Origin: Akebia trifoliata
Lineage: Eukaryota > Streptophyta > Magnoliopsida > Ranunculales > Lardizabalaceae
Length of the DNA: 64,000 nucleotides
Assembly (NCBI GenBank): GCA_017979445.1
Contig: CM030714.1
Coordinates: 18,719,892 to 18,783,891, forward strand
Direction of reading: 5' to 3'
Part shown: positions 57,362 through 64,000 of the stretch, piece by piece
Position numbering within the stretch: position 1 is the first letter of the stretch
Layout: each line of letters opens with the position of its first letter
Notes under the pieces: model-generated
Told to the model about the DNA's origin: nothing
What the model saw: only the letters and a program-made list of their open reading frames with translations
The model's database searches: none
Made by a program: the position numbers and the translations under genes

Positions 57362-59345
57362 TTGATCGACTGTGTGATTTGTATGCTTGGTAGACGTTCA
57401 CAAAATAACGTGTTAGAACCATTTGATCCTGAGATCGAACGTACTATCAGTAGGATACGCAAGACACCATCAGTAGTTATGATGGGTGATCGAGAGCGAA
57501 CTCTCAATGAGCTCTTCGCTCCAGCTTCTGCATCTCCTCCCACATGCATTGTTTTACCGTTGAACAATGCACCTCAGTTTGAAATTAGGGCTGCCACCAT
57601 CAATATGCTCCCTAAGTTCCACGGTTTAGAGCGTGAACAACCGTACACCCATCTTAATCGATTCTTGACTATATGTCAAACTTTTAGAAATCAGAATCTA
57701 GATGAGGAGAGTATCAAGCTTATTCTGTTCCCGTTATCCTTGGAAGACCATGCAGCTGCGTGGTTGAACTCCCTAACACCCAATTCCATATCTACCTGGG
57801 ATGTTCTATAAAAAAAAATTATGGCCAAATTCTACCCCGTGGCCAAAATTGAGAAAATGAAGGACTCTATTAGAAATTTTAAAGCCCGTCCTGATGATGA
57901 ATTTTCCCAAACTTGGGAAAGATTCAATGATTTATTGGTCAAGTGCCCACACCATGGCATTGACAAGCACAGTTGGTGTAAAGTTTTTATAGAGGATTAA
58001 CAATGAATCAACGTACCTTAGTCGAGTCAATGCATAAGGGTCAGTTCATGAACCAGACTCCCCAAGCGTACGATTTCCTCGTAGAGTTAGCTGAGAGTGC
58101 TCAAAATTGGAGCACTAACCAAGAAGATTTGATAGAGACGATCCGGTTAGGAAGACAGGCATGTATGAGATGAAGGCAGACCCTGATCTCAAAAATTTCA
58201 TGTGTAGTCTAGTGAGTGGGATGAATAATCTCACGAAGAAGTTAGATGCCTTTACCATCTCAGCATCCAAACCTCACCTAGACCCTCGTACAATTTCGCA
58301 GGTGACTGTCGAACCGAGTTCTTTGTGTGTCATATGCGACGGCAACGACCATTTGGTCGAGTGTTGTCCCACCTTGCCTCAAATCAAAGCTGAACAAGCA
58401 AATGCGATTAATGGCTATAGTGGCTTTTAAGAAGCCAACTCCAAACTCTTTTAGCCAAACGTATCACCCAGATAATAGGTTTCATCCTAATTTCTCATAC
58501 AGACAGAACGAACCTATTCAATCTAGTGGTCCGTCAGGTTACAATAGGAGTTTTCTTAGGCAATCTGGTTCTTCCACAAACCAAGCCATGTGTTCCAAGT
58601 CCCTTATCAACCCCAACAATCTACCTTGCAGAGCCATCATACCAGATCCCATGACCAATTACCAACAGCCTGCCCAACAACAGTCGTCCTTAGAATCTAT
58701 GATTGCCGAGTTGATAAGGCAGCAACAGCAGTTCATCCAAACTCAACAGCAAACCCATCAAAATCAAACTCAGATTAACCAGGTCACTGCGCAATCCATA
58801 GCTAAGATGGAAGTTCAGTTGGGGCAGTTAGCTCTTTCCTTGAGTGGGAGAGAGAAAGGTCAATTTCCTAGTCAGACTATCCCTAACCCTAGAGGTCAAC
58901 CTTTGATTCCAAACGGATCAAAAGGTCAATACGAAGTAGGAAGCCATTCTGGAGCTCCACAAGACTCAGTCCAGGCTATCCACACCTTGCGTTCGGGAAA
59001 GAAGGTGGACAACAAGGTCCAACCTATTGACACGGGAGAAAAGGTCTTAGAAAAAGACAAAGATCAAAAAGAAGCCATAGAGTCTCCAACAGAGAAGAAA
59101 GATTTGGAAAATCCTCCTATCATTTTGCCAATTCCAAAAGCTCCATTTCCCCATCGTCTTAGAGATTCTAAAAAAGGTAAACAGTTTGAGGGTGTCTTAG
59201 AAGTCTTCCAAAATGTGCATATCAATATCCCATTCCTAGATGCCATTAAGCAGATACCTTCTTATGCGAAATTCTTAAAGGATTTGACCACAGCTAAAAG
59301 GAAAACACCATTTCCCTCGGGAAGCTATTATGGCAGCCCAAGCTT
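57362..59345 (+). pseudogene. gag: Gag of the Athila-like element
   Basis: Gag would form the virus-like particle. Five collinear pieces lie in shifting frames: 57362-57811 (includes FEIRAATINMLPKFHGLERE and AAAWLNSL), 57821-58000 (IRNFKARPDDEFSQTWERF), 58003-58160 (MNQRTLVESMHKGQF), 58161-58430 and about 58420-59310. A zinc knuckle, CVICDGNDHLVECC (CX2CX4HX4C), sits at about 58324-58365, followed by a Gln-rich region (58660-58780) and an acidic/lysine tail. The breaks are one-base shifts, the first in an A-run near 57812. The first ATG (57362) is plausible but unproven; the next, at 57383, is also possible. Confidence 0.88.
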
Positions 59346-59743
59346 CGTCACTCATCCAACAAACGATTGCACCAAAATTTAAGGATCCTGGATGTCCGAC
59401 AATTTCTATTCATATTGGAAATCAAGTGGTCGAAAAATGTCTCTTAGACTTAGGGGCCAGTGTGAACCTGTTACCATATTCGGTTTATAAACAATTAGGT
59501 TTGGGGGTTTTGAAACCCACAGATATCACGTTGAGTCTAGCCGATAGGTCCATAAAAATTCCAAAGGGTATAGTTGAGGACGTGATAGTTAAAGTCAAAG
59601 ATTTCTATTTTCCTGTTGACTTTGTTGTCTTAGACACAGAGCCAGTCATCAATTCGAACAGTCATATTCCTATCATCTTAGGACGTCCATTCTTAGCCAC
59701 GTCTGACGCAGTCATTCGTTGTAGAAACGGAATTATACTTTAG
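59330..59743 (+). pseudogene. Aspartic protease of the Athila-like element
   Basis: This domain cuts the polyprotein. In the 137-codon piece, GCPTISIHIG leads to the active site D40 in LLDLGASVNLLP, and the flap-side motif is IILGRPFLATSDA near residue 115. It is joined to gag by a one-base shift near 59310-59330, and it ends early at a shift near 59741 in the stretch after RNGII. The active-site Asp is intact. Confidence 0.92.
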
Positions 59744-59754
59744 CATTTGGGGAT

Positions 59755-60314
59755 ATGAAAGTGAAACTGAACGTCTTCCACAATTTCCAAGGAATTGATG
59801 TAGATGATGGTATGGAGGAAGTGAACATGATAGATACGCTAGTCAATCAAACGTATCAAGAATTAGGGTACTCTGATCCCCTAACAAAATGTTTGGCTCA
59901 CTTTGGCCTTGATTTGGACGTAGAAGAGTCTATAAGCGAAGTCAATGCTTTGCTTGAATCCGTTCCACTCTTAGATTCTGTGCGGTGGCACGCAAAAGCT
60001 GAAAGTCTTCCTGTGCGCACATCCAATCTTGTTCCTTCTCATGTCGAGCCTCCAAAATTGGAACTCAAGTCTCTTCCAGAGACCTTGAGATATGCATTTC
60101 TTGGCAAGAATCAAACCTTGCCTGTGATCATTTCCTCTCACCTCAATGAAGTCCAAGAGGGAAAGTTGTTAGGAGTATTGGGAACATCAAGAAGCTATGG
60201 GTTGGAACATAGCTGACATCAAGGGAATTAGTCCATCTGTGGTGATGCACCCACATTCGTTTAGAGGATTTTGCTAAACCTTCCTTAGAACCTCAGAGAC
60301 GACTAAATCCTGTC
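59755..60314 (+). pseudogene. Linker between protease and RT, Athila-like
   Basis: The frame 59755-60216 starts with MKVKLNVFHNFQGIDVDDGM and includes KPTLRYAFLG-like sequence (here LPETLRYAFLGKNQTLPVII), the conserved approach to RT. Two shifts (near 60180 and 60250) separate it from RT; between them NIADIKGISPSV and then [14 protein letters not shown] can be read in other frames. Normal in position and content for the family. Confidence 0.85.
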
Positions 60315-62444
60315 ATGAAAGACGTGGTTCGGATGGAAGTGATGAAATTGCTAGATGCGGGTATTATCTATCCTATCTCTGACAGTCGTTGGGTGAGTCC
60401 TATACAAGTAGTTCCTAAGAAGTCTGGCATCACTGTGGTAGTGAACCAAGACAATGAATTAATCCCCACTCGAGTCCAAAATGGATGGAGAGTGTGTATT
60501 GACTATAGGAAACTCAACTCGATGACTCCTAAGGATCATTTCCCCTTACCTTTCATTGATCAAATGTTAGAGCGTCTGGCAGGACATTCTTACTATTGCT
60601 TCTTAGATGGTTATTCCGGGTACAACCAGATACCCGTTGCTCCAATCGATCAAGAGAAAACAACTTTCACCTGCCCTTTCGGAACTTTCGCGTATCGTCG
60701 CATGCCTTTTGGATTGTGCAATGCACCCGCTACTTTTCAACGGTGCATGATGAGTATTTTTTCTGATATGCTAGAAAAATATCTCGAAGTATTCATGGAC
60801 GATTTTTCATTTTTTGGATCAAGTTTTGAGGAATGTCTTCATCACTTGACTTTGGTCCTTGTACGTTGCAAAGAGGTCAATCTAGTCCTCAATTGGGAAA
60901 AATGCCATTTCATGGTAACATCGGGGATTGTGCTAGGGCACATTGTTTCTACTAAGGGGATTGAGGTAGATAAGGCAAAGGTAGGTCTAATTGAAAAATT
61001 ACCACCTCCTAGAACGGTCAAAGAAATTAGGTCATTCCTAGGTCATGCGGGTTTTTATCGTAGATTCATTAAAGATTTCGAGAAAATCTCGAAGCCTTTA
61101 TGTGAGCTATTGGGAAAGGATGTTCCTTTCGACTTTTCAGAGTCATGTCTCTCTGCGTTCAACAAGCTCAAGTCCGAGTTAACCTCGGCACCCATTATTC
61201 AACCTCCAAACTGGAGCATTCCATTCGAAGTTATGTGCGACGCTTCAGATTATGCAATAGGCGCTGTTTTGGGTCAGCGAATTGAAAAACAACCTCATGT
61301 TATCCAATATGCTAGTAAAACCCTTAACGATGCTCAGCTTAACTACTCTACAACGGAGAAGGAAATGCTAGCAGTGGTCTATGCCGTTGAAAAATTCCGC
61401 CCCTACCTCATAGGATCTAAAGTCGTGATCTACACAGACCACGCAGCATTGAAGTACCTTCTATCAAAGAAAGATGCTAAAGCAAGGTTAATCCGTTGGA
61501 TTCTACTTCTACAAGAGTTTGATCTTGAGATCCGAGATAAAAAAGGGGCAGAAAATGTTGTAGCTGATCACTTGTCTAGGATAGTTAACAAGCCATCCGA
61601 GGAATCTTTACCCATCTCTGAATCCTTTCCCGATGAGCAACTTATGCAAATCTCTCAAGCCAATGTTCCATGGTATGCGGACATTGTCAACTACCTAGTT
61701 ACAGGTCAATTCCCAGTCGAAATGACTAGTCAAGAGAAACTCCGTCTTCTGTCAAAAACAAAATGGTATTTCTGGGATGAGCCATACTTATTTAAGTATT
61801 GTCCTGATCAAATCATTAGACGTTATATTCCAACCTGTGAGCAAGTCAGTATCCTAGAGTTTTGCCATAATCATGCTTGCGGAGGGCACTTCAGTGGTAA
61901 GAAGACCGCCATGAAAATCCTACAATGCGGTTTTTTCTGGCCTAGTATTTTTCGTGATGCCCACGAGTTTAGTAAATCTTGTGATAGATGTCAAAGATTA
62001 GGAAAAATCTCTAAGAGAAATGAAATGCCTCAAAATCCTATACTGATCATCGAAATTTTTGACGTGTGGGGTATAGACTTCATGGGACCTTTTCCTATCT
62101 CCCAGGGTTATCAATACATCCTAGTTGCCGTTGACTATGTGTCAAAATGGGTCGACGCTGTGGCATGTAGAACTAACGATCACAAGGTTGTGATAAAATT
62201 CATCAAGGAGATAATATTTTCAAGATTTGGTACTCCGCGAGCTATCATAAGTGATGGTGGCTCGCATTTTTACAACAAGATCTTTGCTGCGTTGATGAAG
62301 AAATACCTCATAACGCATAAGGTTGCCACACCTTACCACCCACAAACAAGTGGACAAGTAGAGATTTCTAACAGGGAAATAAAGACTATCTTAGAAAAAA
62401 CAGTCAATCCTTCAAGGAAAAAAAATTGGTTTGAGATTGAGTGA
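60315..62444 (+). pseudogene. pol: RT-RNase H-integrase of the Athila-like element
   Basis: A 709-codon frame, the longest in the window. The RT fingers are at residues 59-75 ([10 protein letters not shown]), the first catalytic Asp is D98 ([10 protein letters not shown]), and the active site FMDD is 160-163. RNase H has D309 (MCDASDY), E348 (TEKEM) and D375 ([10 protein letters not shown]). Integrase has its zinc module with H518/H520, H525, C556 and C559 and the full triad D588 (GIDFMGPFP), D647 (SDGGSHF) and E683 (GQVEISNRE). The frame ends at a shift in an A-run (62419-62427) before the integrase end. The Met used as start is internal to a polyprotein. Every checked catalytic residue is present, so this is the youngest-looking coding piece, but it cannot be translated from gag as it stands. 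Confidence 0.95.
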
Positions 62445-62961
62445 TTCACTCTGGGCCTATAGGACTGCATTCAAGACACCCATAGGGATGTCTCCCTACC
62501 GGTTAGTTTTTGGCAAGGCCTGCCATCTCCCTGTAGAATTAGAACATCGTGCATATTGGGCGATCAAACGCCTCAACTTTGATTTTGATAAAGCCGGTGA
62601 GAAGCGAAAGCTACAACTAGACGAGTTAGAAGAGATTAGAAATGACTCGTATGATTGTGCCAAAAGGTACAAAGAGCGTACCAAATTCTTTCACGATAGG
62701 CACATTCTTAGGAGGAATTTCATTCCTAATCAAAAAGTTTTGTTGTATGATAATAGACTCCACCTTTTTCCTGGAAAACTTAAGTCTCGATGGACTGGCC
62801 CATATATTATCCAAACAGTTTACCCCCATGGTGCTGTTGAAGTCCTTAATCCTAAGGACGGATCCACTTTCAAAGTGAATGGCCAACGTCTCAAACCGTT
62901 TCTCGAGTATGTTCCGCAGGAGGAAGTTCTTTTTCTCGATGATCCCGTCTATCAAAATTAA
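62431..62961 (+). pseudogene. pol: Integrase C-terminal part, Athila-like
   Basis: Continues the previous frame after a one-base shift: [20 protein letters not shown], then the [13 protein letters not shown] motif (near residue 115) that marks the integrase C-terminal domain. No chromodomain follows. It ends at FLDDPVYQN and a stop, the natural end of pol. Confidence 0.92.
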
Positions 62962-64000
62962 CTATGTTTTCGTCTAGCTAAAGACGTTAAACTTAGCGCT
63001 TCTGGAAGGCAATCCATGCACTTCAAGGGATATTGTGTTAAATATCAACAGGACTATAAGGTCTTTCTCAGGTGCTATCTAACCCACTTCATTTCATTTT
63101 GTCAATTTCAATTTTACCTTTGCATGTATATGTTGAAATATTGAGGACAATATAATGTTTAAGTTTGGGGGTGTATGGGTTGGATTTCCACTTATTATTC
63201 TTCTTTTATACAAAAAAAAAAAAAAAATTAAAAATTTGAAAAATATTTGGTTGCAACTTTGTTGTATTTTTCTCAAAGTCTTAGCTTGTATCTTTTAAGC
63301 ACTTAGTGAAAATATTTAATCAGTCTTTCATTGGAAGCTATGATTTGGAGTCCCCATTTATGTTTCTCTTAGGCAAAAATTAGAGCAAAGTTATCTTTTG
63401 GTTTATAGTCACTTCTAATAAGGTTACCAAGAGTCTAGATTATATTAAAAGAGCTTGTTACCTTCTTTCTACCTAGAGTTTAAGGAAAAACTAGGTTTGA
63501 TGAACTTTGACTTCCTTGTTCAATTGGTTGGTTGATTAGAAGAAAAACAGAACTGGATTGTATACACCTTGTACAACAACCATTGAATTAGACTGGGTAC
63601 CTTGAAAAGGGCTGCCTACTTTTCTTAGAAAAATAGTAAAGAAGTAATATAAAAAAAAAAAAAAAAAAAAGAAGAAAAAAAAAAAAAAAAAAAAAGAGAA
63701 AAAGTCAAATATCCAAAAGTTATGTTTTAGTAGGGTGAAAGCCATCAAGTGTAAAAATGTGAGTATACTGGAATATCACAAATAAAGCCCCTTAGAGGTA
63801 TTAAAGTGAATATCCACACTTCTCACTACCCCAGACAGGATGCTAAGTTTAGAATTAAACCCTAAGTTACTCCAGTTATTCTTGAGTAGTTAGAAGGTTG
63901 AAACTCATTTTGAGAAATCGAATCTCTTAAATTTCTAAGTTAGAATCACTATCGCTCAAAGGTCAATTTAAGTCTAAGTTTTGTCGTAGAGAAATAAGGG
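62962..64000 (+). other. 3' region of the Athila-like element
   Basis: Non-coding by eye. AAGTTTGGGGGTG at 63161-63173 is a purine-rich string typical of Athila elements just after pol. A-runs lie at 63210-63228 and 63651-63704. The 3' LTR and any env-like frame would lie beyond 64000. Confidence 0.75.
63651..63704. repeat. A-rich low-complexity run
   Basis: More than 45 A in 54 bases, with a few G. Assembly length may be uncertain here. Confidence 0.95.

Larger units (their letters stand above)
55177..64000 (+). mobile_element. Athila-like Ty3/gypsy element, 3' end beyond window
   Basis: 5' LTR, Asp-type PBS, a 1.2-kb leader, then gag, protease, a linker, RT, RNase H and integrase in the Ty3/gypsy order, followed by a long 3' region. 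The protease motif DLGASVNLLP, the FMDD active site, the Asp PBS, the integrase without chromodomain and the AAGTTTGGGGGTG string after pol fit the Athila lineage. At least nine frameshifts break the polyprotein. Athila elements often carry an env-like frame after pol; none is seen up to 64000. The 3' LTR is not in the window. It is inserted in the leader of Tat copy 2. Confidence 0.93.

Noticed and set aside
59064..60156. Minus-strand frames of 60-61 codons
   Set aside because: Shadows of the Athila gag and linker frames on the plus strand.
63536..63748. 70-codon minus-strand frame with a poly-Phe run
   Set aside because: It is the reverse of the A-rich run at 63651-63704.

Overview
The window is AT-rich, intergenic plant nuclear DNA that consists almost entirely of nested, decayed Ty3/gypsy LTR retrotransposons. 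I found no intact host gene, no rRNA or tRNA gene and no prokaryotic feature. Three element lineages are recognisable: a Tat/Ogre-like lineage with a second, archaeal-type RNase H; an Athila-like lineage; and a Del/Tekay-like chromovirus family with LTRs of about 3 kb. Together they point to a flowering plant, most likely a eudicot with a repeat-rich genome. The species cannot be told from this sequence.

Layout. 1-1323: a Tat-type LTR on the minus strand, cut by the window start. 1324-5427: non-LTR DNA with a possible decayed gene, a 12-bp minisatellite and a palindromic 47-bp tandem repeat. 5428-7070: a truncated long LTR. 7071-8911: AT-rich spacer. 8912-15423: two nested minus-strand solo LTRs, each with its own 5-bp target duplication (TTAAT outside, GGGTC inside). 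15424-17417: spacer with a 138-bp duplication. 17418-26098: a complete Del/Tekay-like element (two LTRs, PBS, decayed gag, PPT, GAACA duplication) that has no pol.

26329-38045: a minus-strand Tat/Ogre-like element (copy 1) with 3' LTR, PPT, 3' UTR with tandem arrays, integrase, archaeal RNase H, RT/RNase H and a pol linker. Its pol is split by a 3163-bp solo LTR flanked by CCGAC. 38046-39531: a plus-oriented Tat LTR fragment and an unassigned stretch. 39532-42683: another long LTR. 42684-47680: Tat copy 3 (gag remnant, no RT, leader, last part of its 5' LTR). 47681-55176: Tat copy 2 (3' LTR, a perfectly phased 34-bp array, integrase fragment, pol linker, leader). 55177-64000: the 5' LTR, leader, gag, protease, RT-RNase H-integrase and 3' region of an Athila-like element that runs out of the window.

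The layers can be ordered by who interrupts whom. Copy 2 sits in the 5' LTR of copy 3, and the Athila element sits in the leader of copy 2. Solo LTR B sits in solo LTR A, and a solo LTR sits in the pol of copy 1. All coding regions are pseudogenes. The Athila pol is the least decayed: one 709-codon frame keeps every RT, RNase H and integrase catalytic residue I could check. The points most worth following up are the 34-bp 3'-UTR satellite, a stop codon shared by two Tat copies, and the RT-less Tat copies.
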